Shown here: piece after piece, positions 50,667-60,942 of the stretch
Layout: each line of letters opens with the position of its first letter
Numbering within the stretch: the first letter of the stretch is position 1
Source of the DNA: Pseudomonas sp. MM213
GTDB taxonomy: Bacteria > Pseudomonadota > Gammaproteobacteria > Pseudomonadales > Pseudomonadaceae
Length of the DNA: 64,000 nucleotides
Assembly: GCF_020423045.1 (NCBI RefSeq)
Contig: NZ_CP081943.1
Coordinates: forward strand, 1,922,001 to 1,986,000
Direction: 5' to 3'
Made by a program: the position numbers and the translations under genes
Notes under the pieces: generated by a model
What the model was told of the DNA's origin: nothing
Databases searched by the model: none
The model's input: the letters and a program-made list of their open reading frames with translations, nothing else

Positions 50667-51881
50667 CTACTTCATTTCGGCTTTCTTTCCGGACCCAGCG
50701 CGCGCCGACAACCAGTGCAACAGATCCTCGCCGGGCATCGGTCGGGCGTAGAAATAGCCTTGCCCAGAAGTGCAACCCAACTCCAGTAACAGGTCATGTT
50801 CTTCTTTATTCTCAATGCCCTCGATCACCACCGACATTCCCAGGCTTTCACCTAGCGCCAAAGTACTGGAGATGGCTGCCCGGCAGCGTGGCTCATGTTT
50901 GAGAGTGCGGATAAACTCGCCATCGAGTTTGATCTCGTTGAACGGCAACTGACATAACCGCTGCAACGACGAGAATCCCGCCCCAAAGTCATCGATCGAC
51001 AACTGGCAGCCCATCATTCGTAACCGCACCAGGGTTTCCAGACTAGTGACTGGACTTTCCAGCAACCCGCTTTCCGTGAGTTCAAAAGTCAGGCTGGAAC
51101 CCGCCGCATTGTGAAATTGCAGAATGCGTTTGACGATTGATGTGAGGTCGCTATTGGTCAGTTGCGTTACGTGCAGGTTGAACGCCAGGTTTAATACAAA
51201 GCCATCGCTGCGCGCTTGTTGTTGCAGGCGCAGCGAAGTATCCATTTGTGCGAATAACAACTCATCAAGCAATCCGCAACGTTCCAGCACTGGCATGAAC
51301 ACCGCCGGGGACAGAATGCCTGAAGCAGGATGCTGCCATCGCGTCAGCACTTCCACGCCTTTCACCTCCCCGGTACTCAGATTCACTTTGGGCTGATACC
51401 AGGCTTTCAGCTGTTGCTCGCGTAGCGCTCGACGAACCTCATCTTCACTGGCCAACTCAACAGGGGCGCGAACTGGCGGCACAACATCCGAACCACGCAA
51501 GTGCTTTTTCAGCAAGACGTCCAGAGCAGGCGCCTGCATCGGTTTACCGACATCACCGAGCATTTCCAGCCCCAACAACGACACGATCTGCTGCACCGCC
51601 CGACGCAGGTCGGCGGACAGCGAGCTGCTGATGATCACAGAGCCTACGAGCCCCGAGTGGCCGACTCGCTGAAGAAACTCCAGACCATCCATGCCGTCCA
51701 TACACAAGTCACAGAGGGCAATGTCTACCTTGCCCACTTTGTGTAAAACATCGAGTGCCTGGACGCCGTCTACAGCCTCGAAAACTTCCTGACAGCCAAG
51801 CTGGCGCAGCATGCTGACCGCGACTGAACGCTGAAAATCATGATCTTCAAGCACCAGTACACGTAGAGGAAGACGCTTCAT
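50667..51881 (-). CDS. REC-EAL response regulator, c-di-GMP phosphodiesterase (RocR/PvrR-like)
   Basis: 404 residues. N-terminal receiver (VLVLEDHDFQRSVAVSML; phospho-Asp in IALCDLCMDGMDG). C-terminal EAL with all catalytic positions: GVEVLTRW, NLAFNLH, FELTESG, IDDFGAGFSS, EIKLDGEFI, VIEGIEN, SGQGYFYARPM. It should lower cyclic-di-GMP on phosphorylation by one of the adjacent sensors. In P. aeruginosa RocR and PvrR control cup fimbriae in the same sort of locus. Confidence 0.9.
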   Translation of the reverse strand: MKRLPLRVLVLEDHDFQRSVAVSMLRQLGCQEVFEAVDGVQALDVLHKVGKVDIALCDLCMDGMDGLEFLQRVGHSGLVGSVIISSSLSADLRRAVQQIVSLLGLEMLGDVGKPMQAPALDVLLKKHLRGSDVVPPVRAPVELASEDEVRRALREQQLKAWYQPKVNLSTGEVKGVEVLTRWQHPASGILSPAVFMPVLERCGLLDELLFAQMDTSLRLQQQARSDGFVLNLAFNLHVTQLTNSDLTSIVKRILQFHNAAGSSLTFELTESGLLESPVTSLETLVRLRMMGCQLSIDDFGAGFSSLQRLCQLPFNEIKLDGEFIRTLKHEPRCRAAISSTLALGESLGMSVVIEGIENKEEHDLLLELGCTSGQGYFYARPMPGEDLLHWLSARAGSGKKAEMK

Positions 51882-52030
51882 GGAAATCAGCTCGGTGATG
51901 GGGGGCGAACCATCCTGCCTAAAGCTGAAACAAATCTAATTAGGAAATATCTGACATTCGCGAGGATAAATCTTACGTCGATGAATTTCTCTGGCGAGGC
52001 CCCAATGCAATATGGGCCGTTGAGCACGTC

Positions 52031-55000
52031 TCAGTTCGCGCGGATAGCTTGTTCCACGCGCCGAACAAACTGATCGACTTCGACTGCACAATAGTGGCCA
52101 GAGCTCTCGACCAATCTCTCCACTTCTCGACAAAGAACAATGAGGCTTTTGGCTTTGCCGACCGCAAGAGCGCCACGAATCCGGTGCAACAATCTAACGG
52201 TTTTTGCAGCGTCGGCTTCCTTCATCGCGGCTTTCAATCCACTCAAATCTTCACGAATGGTGAGCATGAAGAGCTCAACCATGCGCTCTGGAATCTGAAT
52301 CCGGTCTTGAGGGTCCGTAGCCTCGATCACTTGTGCGTGGTCGAGCACTGGTTGGTTCATCGTACTTTTCAGGCTCAAGTAAAGGCCTTGAATGTCGATG
52401 GGTTTGGTCAACCAATTGTTCATGCCGGCATGTATGCAGCGCTCGCCCTCTTCTCGCAATGCATTGGCAGTAACGCCGATTATGGGTATCTCCAGATCCC
52501 GCTGTCTTACGGACTCCGTAAAGTCATAACCGTCCATGACGGGCATGTTGACGTCCGTGAGGATCAGGTCATAGCGTCCGTGTTCAAGAGCTTTCAGCGC
52601 TTGAACACCATTCGATGCCACCTCGACCGTACAACCGATGGCTTGCAGTTGCTCTTTCATCAACCGCTGATTGACCGGGCTGTCTTCAGCCAGTAGCACG
52701 CTCAGGCCCAAATGACGTTTATCGGGGGCGATTGCATTGGCAATGGGCTCGGGCATGGCACCGGTGACGGCCATGGCAAGGGCCTGGCGCATGCCCGAGA
52801 GGCTGTGCTGGCTGACCAGAATATCTTTGCCAATGACTTGCGGCACTTCACTGAAGTCATGCTGGGCAAAGACTTTGACGCCCCCCCAATCAAGCACTGG
52901 CAATTGTTCAGGCATGACTTCCAATAGCGCATCGTGGAATGCCTGGACTTGAGTCGAAACAATCACGCCAAGACGCTCCAGCCATGCAGTCAGACTCTGC
53001 GTCAATGCCGGGTACGGCGTGCGCACCAATACGCTCTTACCGGATAACAGTTGATCGGACACAGGGATCATCGCCGGTTTCAGGACATCCACCGTTAACG
53101 CGAAAGTGAACTCGCTGCCCTCTCCCGTTTGACTGCTGACCCTGAGCGTGCCGCCCATCATCTGGCTGAGCATGGAACATATGGGAAGGCCCAACCCTGT
53201 GCCCTTGATCGTGTGTTGCTTGCTGTTGGCCTGGAAAAAACGCTCGAACAAGCGCTCCTGGTGAGCTGGCGAAATACCCGGCCCGGAATCGACGACTCGC
53301 CACTCCAATCCGGCTTGACCATTAGGGTTGTGGGTCACAGCCACAAAAACCGCTACCTGCCCACTGTCGGTGAACTTGATTGCATTGCTCAGCAGATTAC
53401 TGATGATTTGCCGAATACGAAGACTGTCCCCTGATACCTCTTGAGGCAGGGCCGGATCGATGCAACAAAAAAGTGATAAGCCCTTACTCGCAGCGGTACC
53501 TGCGAAGAGGCGAATGATGTCTTCAATAAGATCCAGCGGATTGAATTTGATCGGCTCAAGAACCAGTTGTCCTGCTTCGATTTTCGACAGATCCAGGACA
53601 TCGCTGATCAAATGCAGCAGAACGTCGGAGGAACTGTTTATCGTCGCGAGGTAAGCTCGTTGTCGCTCTTCCAGTTCTGTCATGCCCAGTAATTCGAGCG
53701 TTCCAAGCACACCGTAAAGCGGCGTGCGAATTTCATGGCTGATCGTTGCCACGAAGTTGCTTTTTGCTTCGTTGGCCGCATCTGCGGCCTTGCGCGCAAA
53801 CACTAGAGTTGCCGCCGCCTCGCGATGGGAAGTTATGTCCGTGAAGGTGCACAGCAAAACCCGCTCGCCCTGATAATCTGTCGGGGCAAAACGAACATGC
53901 AGCGATCGTTCAACCGTCATCAGGCAACCTTCGCCCGAGAGCGCCTGATCCTGGTCGAACATAGGCCAGTCACGCATCAAGTCGTGAAGATCTCCGGCAT
54001 CACCGAGCCACTCGGTAAACAGCTCGTTTTGGGTGACCTGCTCCAAACCCTCCGCTCTTATGACGCACAACGCCAGCGGCACCGTTTGCAGCAGTGAATG
54101 ATTAAAGTCGTGATTAACCAACAACTCCCGATAGTCCGTACTTGCAGGTACCAGGACACGACGCCGATACCAGTTAATCAGCCACCAGCCACCGGACACA
54201 CACACCATCAACAAACCCGTCAGCCCCAGTAGCGGCCATCTCGCGTCGTGAATAAGTCGCTCATAACTGATGTAATACAGCGCCTGCCAGGTTCCAATAG
54301 TGCCGGCACTACGCTTGATCAGCAGACCGGAGGTGGTCAGGTGCAGGCCGTTTTCGTATTCACGAATATCAGTGTTCTGTGAACCGACCAGCACGCTACC
54401 GTCAGGTGCTATCAAATCAATCGATTCAAACGCAGGCAGATTGTAAAACTGCTTGTCGATACTGATGCCGAAGGCATTGAACTCATTGAGTTCCAGCAGG
54501 GTTGCCACGATTATTTCCGGGGGGTTGTGGCCATCTGCACTGTATTCATGGGATTGGTCGGAGATATAGGCCAGCAGTTCCCGTCGGCCATCCGCCAGAA
54601 AGCGTCTACCGGGTGTCCAGTGCACAATCAAATCGCTTTTTTTGGGCGGATTCCTGGCAATAGTTGCCTTGACCTTTTCGATGACCGGCAACAACGCGGG
54701 CTCTGAATCCGCAGGCTCCGCGTCAATCGAAGGCACCGCTACATCAAAACCATCTTCCAGATCGAACAAAAACATCTGAGGCGCGGTAAACGATGATCCA
54801 CCCCAGAAATCACTGTAGACATTGGCCATGCCACGAGCTTGATCCAGTTCCCGAGCAACCGCGCCACTGACCAGCAAGTCGAGGCGATCAGGCCCGAGAA
54901 CCGATACCGTGGTCGAAAACTGTGAGGCCCTGCCCTCATAGAGGCGCAAGTCGCCCATTGGACGCTCATCAAAGACATAACCGACGCTTTTCTCCGGTTT

Positions 55001-55243
55001 GTAATCAACCGAACCACTGGCCTTTATTGCTCGCAACAAAAACGTTTCGTGATCGTTGGCGCGCGCTACCAGTCTCAAAAAGTGATAGTTGACTTTGACA
55101 AGTTCGCCCCTGACTACTTTGTAGGTTGCCCAATAGCCGACAACTACAAAAAACAGCAGCAACAAAAAAGAAACGATCAAACCAAAACCCAGACGCAGGG
55201 AGATTTTTTCCAGCCGCCCTACTCTTGATTGCCTATAACGCAT
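52031..55243 (-). CDS. Hybrid sensor histidine kinase with REC and HPt domains (RcsC-like)
   Basis: 1070 residues. Membrane segment about 20-42, a large periplasmic region to about 330, second membrane segment (LLGLTGLLMVCVSGGWWLINW), then a PAS-like part, H-box ATISHEIRTPLYGVLG, ATPase (GTGLGLPICS), receiver (LLAEDSPVN; DLILTDVNMPVMDG), and a C-terminal HPt with LLHRIRG. A full phosphorelay in one chain, which would feed the NarL-type regulator and/or the REC-EAL protein. Directed away from the EAL gene at 55.5 kb. Ribosome site weak. Confidence 0.88.
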   Translation of the reverse strand: MRYRQSRVGRLEKISLRLGFGLIVSFLLLLFFVVVGYWATYKVVRGELVKVNYHFLRLVARANDHETFLLRAIKASGSVDYKPEKSVGYVFDERPMGDLRLYEGRASQFSTTVSVLGPDRLDLLVSGAVARELDQARGMANVYSDFWGGSSFTAPQMFLFDLEDGFDVAVPSIDAEPADSEPALLPVIEKVKATIARNPPKKSDLIVHWTPGRRFLADGRRELLAYISDQSHEYSADGHNPPEIIVATLLELNEFNAFGISIDKQFYNLPAFESIDLIAPDGSVLVGSQNTDIREYENGLHLTTSGLLIKRSAGTIGTWQALYYISYERLIHDARWPLLGLTGLLMVCVSGGWWLINWYRRRVLVPASTDYRELLVNHDFNHSLLQTVPLALCVIRAEGLEQVTQNELFTEWLGDAGDLHDLMRDWPMFDQDQALSGEGCLMTVERSLHVRFAPTDYQGERVLLCTFTDITSHREAAATLVFARKAADAANEAKSNFVATISHEIRTPLYGVLGTLELLGMTELEERQRAYLATINSSSDVLLHLISDVLDLSKIEAGQLVLEPIKFNPLDLIEDIIRLFAGTAASKGLSLFCCIDPALPQEVSGDSLRIRQIISNLLSNAIKFTDSGQVAVFVAVTHNPNGQAGLEWRVVDSGPGISPAHQERLFERFFQANSKQHTIKGTGLGLPICSMLSQMMGGTLRVSSQTGEGSEFTFALTVDVLKPAMIPVSDQLLSGKSVLVRTPYPALTQSLTAWLERLGVIVSTQVQAFHDALLEVMPEQLPVLDWGGVKVFAQHDFSEVPQVIGKDILVSQHSLSGMRQALAMAVTGAMPEPIANAIAPDKRHLGLSVLLAEDSPVNQRLMKEQLQAIGCTVEVASNGVQALKALEHGRYDLILTDVNMPVMDGYDFTESVRQRDLEIPIIGVTANALREEGERCIHAGMNNWLTKPIDIQGLYLSLKSTMNQPVLDHAQVIEATDPQDRIQIPERMVELFMLTIREDLSGLKAAMKEADAAKTVRLLHRIRGALAVGKAKSLIVLCREVERLVESSGHYCAVEVDQFVRRVEQAIRAN

Positions 55244-55473
55244 AAAAACTCAAATCAGACGGCATCAAGCCACGTCCGTAAACCATCAAAAAATCCCCCG
55301 CCACAGAAGCGTTTTCGCTCCCTTTGCGTGCTGACAAGCCATGAAAGCAGAGTCATTGAAGCCTGTAAGATTAATCCTACAAGCGCTGTAGAAACCGCCG
55401 ACCGACAGTCTGCCTGAGCTGCGCCAAGGTTCACAAACAGTTTCTCTTACCTGTTTCTGACCTTGGAGCGTCC

Positions 55474-56373
55474 ATGAAAAATTCGAGTGTGAAAAATCTG
55501 GATTTGCTCGACCGCGCTCGATTGTCGACAGCAGAAAAAGATCGCAATCCATCTTCAAATCCACTTGTTGCGGCGCCGTCTGGTATCACTTCATACGAAA
55601 TATGCCGGGGGCTGCGTAATCATGAGTTCGCCTCTTATTACCAACCGAAGTTGTCACTGAAAGATGGCACCATTACTGGCGCCGAAGTACTCGCGCGCTG
55701 GAATCACCCGCAGCGCGGAGTATTGAGCCCGTCGCAGTTTTTACCGGCGATTCAGCACCACGACCTGATCGACGAGCTGTTTTTTGAAATGCTCGAGCAG
55801 GGCGTATTGTTGCGAAGGACCTTGTCGGCGTTCGGTTTTCCCATGGAACTCGCCTTTAACCTGCAACCTTCGCAACTGGGCTGCAAGTCATTTTCCGCGA
55901 CGATCCGTCATTGGCTTGAACAGTATCAATGCCCCGCCAGCCGAATCACGTTTGAAGTCACCGAAACCGGCTCGATGCACTTGTCGCCGGCTTGCCTGAA
56001 GAACCTGTTGCAGCTGCGAATCCTCGGTTGCAACCTTTCAATGAACGACTTCGGCACCGCGTTTTCCTCCCTCGAACACTTGTGCGACCTACACTTCAAT
56101 GAGCTGAAGCTGGAAGGTTCTTTCGTGCAACGCCTGCACTCTCATCCCTCCTGCCGGATCGTAGTGGAAAACACCATTCAACTGGCAAACACCCTCGGCC
56201 TGTCGCTGGTTATCGAAGGCGTGGAAACCGTCGCGCAAATGAAAGAACTGGAAGCGCTGGGCTGCCCGATGGTTCAAGGCTTTGCGATTGCCCGACCGAT
56301 GCCGGAGCAGCAGTTCATCGACTATTGCCTGCAATACATCGCCCTGCCCCGAAACACCTCGCTCTGCGCGTGA
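55474..56373 (+). CDS. Stand-alone EAL domain protein, probably catalytically altered
   Basis: 299 residues. An N-terminal stretch of 45 residues without a receiver, then EAL: GAEVLARW, AFNLQPSQL, FEVTETG. The metal-binding DDFG is NDFG (MNDFGTAFSS), and KLDGEF is KLEGSF, i.e. two catalytic positions are changed while the E, N and Q sites stay. So it more likely binds than hydrolyses cyclic-di-GMP. It is close in sequence to the EAL of 50667-51881 and probably arose by duplication. Next gene begins 71 bases after the stop. Confidence 0.82.
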   Translation: MKNSSVKNLDLLDRARLSTAEKDRNPSSNPLVAAPSGITSYEICRGLRNHEFASYYQPKLSLKDGTITGAEVLARWNHPQRGVLSPSQFLPAIQHHDLIDELFFEMLEQGVLLRRTLSAFGFPMELAFNLQPSQLGCKSFSATIRHWLEQYQCPASRITFEVTETGSMHLSPACLKNLLQLRILGCNLSMNDFGTAFSSLEHLCDLHFNELKLEGSFVQRLHSHPSCRIVVENTIQLANTLGLSLVIEGVETVAQMKELEALGCPMVQGFAIARPMPEQQFIDYCLQYIALPRNTSLCA

Positions 56374-56444
56374 TGCTCACTACGCCTTGCCCGGCATCTC
56401 GCAGTTCCACCACCACGGGCACCTGCCTGCCAAGAAGACATTCA

Positions 56445-59400
56445 ATGTTCAGCGCCAAATCCGTTTTAACTTTTCTTCTCGTGTGCCTGAGCTCGCTGAT
56501 TGCGAGCAGTCGAACCCTCGCCGACCCGGCCGGAGGCTATCTCCATCTGACCAGTCAATTGGCCAGCGAGCCGCAAAAGTTACAACTGGCCCCCGAGGAT
56601 TGGGCCTGGCTTCGTGAGCGCCGCAGTCTGACGCTGGGTGTACCGGGGACGTCCGCCCTGCCCCTCGACGTCATCTATAGCAATGGCGATTACGAAGGCA
56701 TCAGCGCCGATGTCGTCACGCTGCTGAAGCAACAACTGGGTATCGAAATCAAGGTCCTGGGGTTCGCTACGCGCCAGGAAGCACTGACGGCGTTGCAGGC
56801 CGGGGAAATTGACCTGATCAGCCGCTCCAGTGTCTACGAACATCATCACCCGGAAACCGCCCTGAGCATCCCGTACGCGGTGAACGCGCCTTCGTTGTAT
56901 CGACGCCCCGGGGATAACCGCCCAGTCCCGGACGATCTGCGCGGCATGACCATCGCCGTGGCGAAAAACTACATCCCGTCGGAGCTGTTCCGCAGCCGCT
57001 ATCCCGAGGCTCGGATCATCACCTTCAACAATAATATCCAGGCGATGGCCGCCGTGGCGTTTCAGGGGCTCGACGGATACATCGGTGATTCGCTTTCCGC
57101 CCATTACATGATCAATCACAGTTTTTTCAACTTCCTGAAGTTTTCGCAATTCATCAAGCTCGACGCCGGCGGATACGGCTTTTTGCTCAGGGGCGATGAG
57201 GGTCGGCTCTTGAACATACTCAACTCCACCCTGTCATCTTTCGGCACGTTGAAAATGAGCTATCTGGTCAAACGCTGGACCGGTGGCGGCACGGTGATAC
57301 CGGAAGACCGGGTGACGCTGTCGGACCAGGAGAAACGCTGGCTTGCCAGGCATCCTGTTGCACGCCTGATGATCAATGATGACATGGCGCCTTCGGCCTA
57401 CTTCGATGCCAAGGGTCGATTTAATGGCGTGGTCTCGGACCTCTTCGAAACCATCACCCAGCGCACCGGCCTGCGCTTCGAGATATTGCGCACTTCAAGC
57501 TTCCAGGGCGTTCAGGATGCGCTGCGTGAAAACGAAGCGGATCTGGCGCTCCTGACCCCCAGCGCCGAACGCCAGGAAACACTGCGATTCAGCCATCCTT
57601 TTGCTACCAGCTCGTTCAGCCTCGTGACTTCAGTCGATCACCGGGACATTTTCGGTCTGGACGCCATGACTGGCAAACGCCTGGCGATTGCCAAGGGCCA
57701 CGTGCTGATCAACAGCCTGCGCCGGGAGTACCCGGAAGTGGTCCTGCTGCAACCAGCCAATAATCTGGAAGCAATGAACATGGTGGTCAGCGGCGAGGCC
57801 GATGCCGCGGTGATGGCCCTGTCCATGGCCCGCTATTACACCGCTCGCCTGTACGAACAAAAACTGCGTATCTCGGCGATCCTCGACGGCGAAGACGCAA
57901 CGGCGAGCTTTGCCATGCGCCGCGGCGACACCGAACTGCAATCGATCATGGACAAGGCGATCCTGAGTATTCCACCGGATGAGCTGAACGCGCTGACGGC
58001 GCGCTGGCGCTCCAACGCCGCGATGAGCGGACAGAGCTGGCGCGACTATTCGCGGGTGATTCTGGAAATCGTCGGTTGCGCGCTGTTTGTGCTGGCGATC
58101 TCGATGCTGAGAATTTTCCAGTTGCGCCGGCAGATTCGACGTCGTGTGGCGGCCGAAAAAGCGCTCAACGATCAGTTGGAGTTTCTGCAAACCCTGAACG
58201 ACTCCATGCCGATTCCCATCTATGTCCGCGACCTGGAAGGTCGCTTGCTGTCATGCAGTCGCAGTTATGAAGAGGTCATGAATCTGCGTCAGGCCGACGT
58301 GCTGGGCAAGACTGCACTGGAAATGCCAATCGAGCATTTTGAAATGGCCCTGGCGCTGCACAACAGCTACCTGCTCGCAATGGAAACCGGCACTCCCCTT
58401 GAGCAGCAATACGAAATCTCAATTGCCGGCAACAGCCGAAGTATCGAGCATTGGATACAGCCGTTCCGTGATTCTTCGGGAAGCATCAAAGGTGTGATCT
58501 GCGGATGGCAGGACGTGTCCGAGCACCGGCGACTGATCCAGGATCTGCAACAGGCAAAAGAGCACGCCGACGAAGCCAGCCTGGCAAAGACTCAGTTTCT
58601 GGCGACCATGAGCCATGAAATCAGAACGCCGATGAGCGCGGTGATCGGCACACTGGAGCTTGCACTCAAGCGTGCCGATCAAGGCGTGCTTGATCGTGAC
58701 AATATTGACGTGGCTTACGACTCCGCGAAAAACCTGCTCGAACTGTTGGGCAATACCCTGGACATCGTGAGGATCGAATCCGGTCGCCTGAGCTTTTCGC
58801 CAAGGCGTTGCAGCCTCAAGGAATTGGTCGAGCCTGTGGCGCGGGTCTTCGAGGGTCTGGCACGCCAGAAAAACCTAAAACTGCTGCTGGAAATCGACGC
58901 CGGCACTACTCGGGACGTGTTGGTGGACCCTCTGCGCTTCAAGCAGATCCTGTCGAACCTGGTGAGCAACGCGATCAAGTTTACTGACGAAGGCAGCGTG
59001 GCCATCCGTATCACCACCCATATCGATGCCTCGCGCATGTTGCATGTGCAATTGCAGGTCACCGACACCGGAACGGGTGTCTCCGATGAGAATCTGCAGT
59101 TGTTGTTCCGCCCTTTCGCTCAGGTGGCGCAATCGACTCTCAACGCCCAAGGCGGAAGCGGGCTGGGTCTGGTCGTCTCGCGCTCACTGTGCGAAATGAT
59201 GGGCGGACGCCTGGAAATGCACAGTGCGCTGGGGCACGGCAGTACGGTCAATGTCACACTCAAACTGAAAACCCTTGAACCGCTTCCTTTGATGGACGAC
59301 GTGCTTGTAACCAAGCCCCGGCAGGCGCCGAGAAAAATCGCCCATGTGCTGATCGTCGATGACAACACCCTCAACCGGCAGATGCTGCGTGCGCAACTGG

Positions 59401-60107
59401 AGTTCCTCGGCTGCACGGCGGTAGAGGCGGAAAATGGCCTCGAAGCGCTGCAATTCTGGCGACAGCATTCGTTCGATCTGCTGATCACTGATTACCACAT
59501 GCCGGTCATGAACGGCGTAGAGTTGACCCTGGCGATTCGCAAGGAAGAACACGAGCGGCAGCGCCCTCGCCTCACGATCCTCGGTCTTACCGCTGACGCA
59601 CAGCAAGAGGAAATCGATCGTTGCATCAGCGCCGGCATGCGTGACTGCCTGATCAAACCCGCCAGCCTCGGTGTGCTGGAAGAGCGATTGAACGCCTTGA
59701 TTCCAGCGGTCGCGACGGCCCCCTCAAACGAGGTGTTTGTGGCTGCCTGCGACGCCCTCGCCGACATGCCCGAGGGCTACGCCGAAGCGATCGACACGTT
59801 GAGCAAAATCAGCATGGGCAACCCCGTCGTCGTCGAGCAACTGCTCGGGGAACTGCTGAAAAGCAACCGCCGGGATCTTGAGGAACTGCGCCAACTTAAC
59901 GAACACATGGACATCAATGCACTGATGCAACTGTCCCATCGCATTCGCGGAAGCGCAGCGATCATGCGCAACACCCGCCTGATCGAGTTATGCAAAGCCA
60001 TGGACCTGGCCTGTGTCGAAGGCAGCTTCGAGGAACTGACCGGCAAAACGGCCGAAGTGGACAAAGAACTGCTGCTGATAGAAAAGGCCTTCACCAAACC
60101 CCAGTGA
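56445..60107 (+). CDS. Hybrid sensor kinase with two periplasmic SBP domains, REC and HPt (RocS1/PvrS-like)
   Basis: 1220 residues from ATG 56445 (MFSAKSVLTFLLVCLSS signal). Two solute-binding-type periplasmic domains (about 50-280, SLTLGVPGTSALPLDVIYSNG...; and about 300-530, ARLMINDDMAPSAYFDAKG...), membrane segment (VILEIVGCALFVLAISMLRI), PAS, H-box ATMSHEIRTPMSAVIG, ATPase with GSGLGLVVS, receiver (VLIVDDNTLN; LLITDYHMPVMNG) and HPt with LSHRIRG. This domain order is that of RocS1/PvrS-type sensors of P. aeruginosa, which control cup fimbriae. The periplasmic domains may sense an amino acid. Confidence 0.9.
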   Translation: MFSAKSVLTFLLVCLSSLIASSRTLADPAGGYLHLTSQLASEPQKLQLAPEDWAWLRERRSLTLGVPGTSALPLDVIYSNGDYEGISADVVTLLKQQLGIEIKVLGFATRQEALTALQAGEIDLISRSSVYEHHHPETALSIPYAVNAPSLYRRPGDNRPVPDDLRGMTIAVAKNYIPSELFRSRYPEARIITFNNNIQAMAAVAFQGLDGYIGDSLSAHYMINHSFFNFLKFSQFIKLDAGGYGFLLRGDEGRLLNILNSTLSSFGTLKMSYLVKRWTGGGTVIPEDRVTLSDQEKRWLARHPVARLMINDDMAPSAYFDAKGRFNGVVSDLFETITQRTGLRFEILRTSSFQGVQDALRENEADLALLTPSAERQETLRFSHPFATSSFSLVTSVDHRDIFGLDAMTGKRLAIAKGHVLINSLRREYPEVVLLQPANNLEAMNMVVSGEADAAVMALSMARYYTARLYEQKLRISAILDGEDATASFAMRRGDTELQSIMDKAILSIPPDELNALTARWRSNAAMSGQSWRDYSRVILEIVGCALFVLAISMLRIFQLRRQIRRRVAAEKALNDQLEFLQTLNDSMPIPIYVRDLEGRLLSCSRSYEEVMNLRQADVLGKTALEMPIEHFEMALALHNSYLLAMETGTPLEQQYEISIAGNSRSIEHWIQPFRDSSGSIKGVICGWQDVSEHRRLIQDLQQAKEHADEASLAKTQFLATMSHEIRTPMSAVIGTLELALKRADQGVLDRDNIDVAYDSAKNLLELLGNTLDIVRIESGRLSFSPRRCSLKELVEPVARVFEGLARQKNLKLLLEIDAGTTRDVLVDPLRFKQILSNLVSNAIKFTDEGSVAIRITTHIDASRMLHVQLQVTDTGTGVSDENLQLLFRPFAQVAQSTLNAQGGSGLGLVVSRSLCEMMGGRLEMHSALGHGSTVNVTLKLKTLEPLPLMDDVLVTKPRQAPRKIAHVLIVDDNTLNRQMLRAQLEFLGCTAVEAENGLEALQFWRQHSFDLLITDYHMPVMNGVELTLAIRKEEHERQRPRLTILGLTADAQQEEIDRCISAGMRDCLIKPASLGVLEERLNALIPAVATAPSNEVFVAACDALADMPEGYAEAIDTLSKISMGNPVVVEQLLGELLKSNRRDLEELRQLNEHMDINALMQLSHRIRGSAAIMRNTRLIELCKAMDLACVEGSFEELTGKTAEVDKELLLIEKAFTKPQ

Positions 60108-60114
60108 CAAAAAA

Positions 60115-60139
60115 GGGCTGGAGAGATGCTCTCCAGCCC
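60115..60139. terminator. Bidirectional terminator between kinase and regulator
   Basis: Perfect 11-bp arms GGGCTGGAGAG / CTCTCCAGCCC with loop ATG, flanked by A-run and T-run, between convergent genes. Confidence 0.9.
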
Positions 60140-60166
60140 TTTTCTTTTTTGCGCTTGAGCCCGGGT

Positions 60167-60796
60167 TCAAACCAGATCGTTACGCTTGGCCAGTTCGACC
60201 AGGGCAATCAGGTTTTCCGCACTCAACTTGCGCTGCAGTCGCACTTTATACGTGCTGACAGTTTTGTGGCTGATCAGCAACTCTTCGGCAATTTCCTGAT
60301 TACCCATGCCTCGAGCCAGCAACTTGAGCACGGTGATCTCGCGATCCGACAGCTGGGATATCTTTTGGCTTTCCTGGCTGGCAGCCTGGGAGTTGTCCCG
60401 CAACATCTGAATGGTATCGGCGGGAAAATAACTGTATCCCGACAGCACCGCTTTCACGGCCCCCACCAGTTCATCCAGACTGTCGTCCTTGCAGACGAAG
60501 CCAGATGCGCCGGCCTGCAATGAGCGCACGGCAAAGTTACTGGTGTCGCCGGAAGTCAGAATCAACACCTTGGTGGAAATACCAATCGCCTTGAGATGCG
60601 CGATCACCGACAAACCATCCATCTTCGGAATGCTCAAATCCAGCACGATCAAATCCGGGAGCAACTTGCGGATCGCTTCCAGTGCGTCCACACCGTTATC
60701 GACCTCCGCCATGATCGTGTGCCCTTCACCTTCAAGCATCACCCTCACCGCCATACGCATCAGCGGGTGATCATCGACGATGACTATATTGCCCAT
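60167..60796 (-). CDS. NarL/RcsB-type response regulator (RocA1-like)
   Basis: 209 residues from ATG 60796. Receiver domain (IVIVDDHPLMRMAV; phospho-Asp in DLIVLDLSIPKMDG), then LuxR-type HTH (LSDREITVLKLLARGMGNQEIAEELLISHKTVSTYKVRLQRKL). Likely output of the phosphorelay formed by the two hybrid kinases, acting on the fimbrial promoter. It lies downstream of the usher gene in the same direction; AGGAG is 12 bases upstream. Confidence 0.9.
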   Translation of the reverse strand: MGNIVIVDDHPLMRMAVRVMLEGEGHTIMAEVDNGVDALEAIRKLLPDLIVLDLSIPKMDGLSVIAHLKAIGISTKVLILTSGDTSNFAVRSLQAGASGFVCKDDSLDELVGAVKAVLSGYSYFPADTIQMLRDNSQAASQESQKISQLSDREITVLKLLARGMGNQEIAEELLISHKTVSTYKVRLQRKLSAENLIALVELAKRNDLV

Positions 60797-60860
60797 GGTG
60801 TTTACTGCTCCTGAAGTGAAGACGATCGAGTGGCACGCATTGAATGGCGGCCAACATAGC

Positions 60861-60899
60861 ACAGGCCCGAGAGCGCAATGCTTGCGCGCCCGGGCCTGT
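60861..60899. terminator. Nested hairpin between usher and response regulator
   Basis: Outer arms ACAGGCCCG (60861-60869) / CGGGCCTGT (60891-60899) enclose an inner GCGCAA/TTGCGC stem. It could terminate or attenuate usher transcription before the regulator; no T-run follows. Confidence 0.55.
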
Positions 60900-60942
60900 A
60901 GTGTTCAGTGAAATGAGAGTGTATCGATGTCATCAGCGCTCG

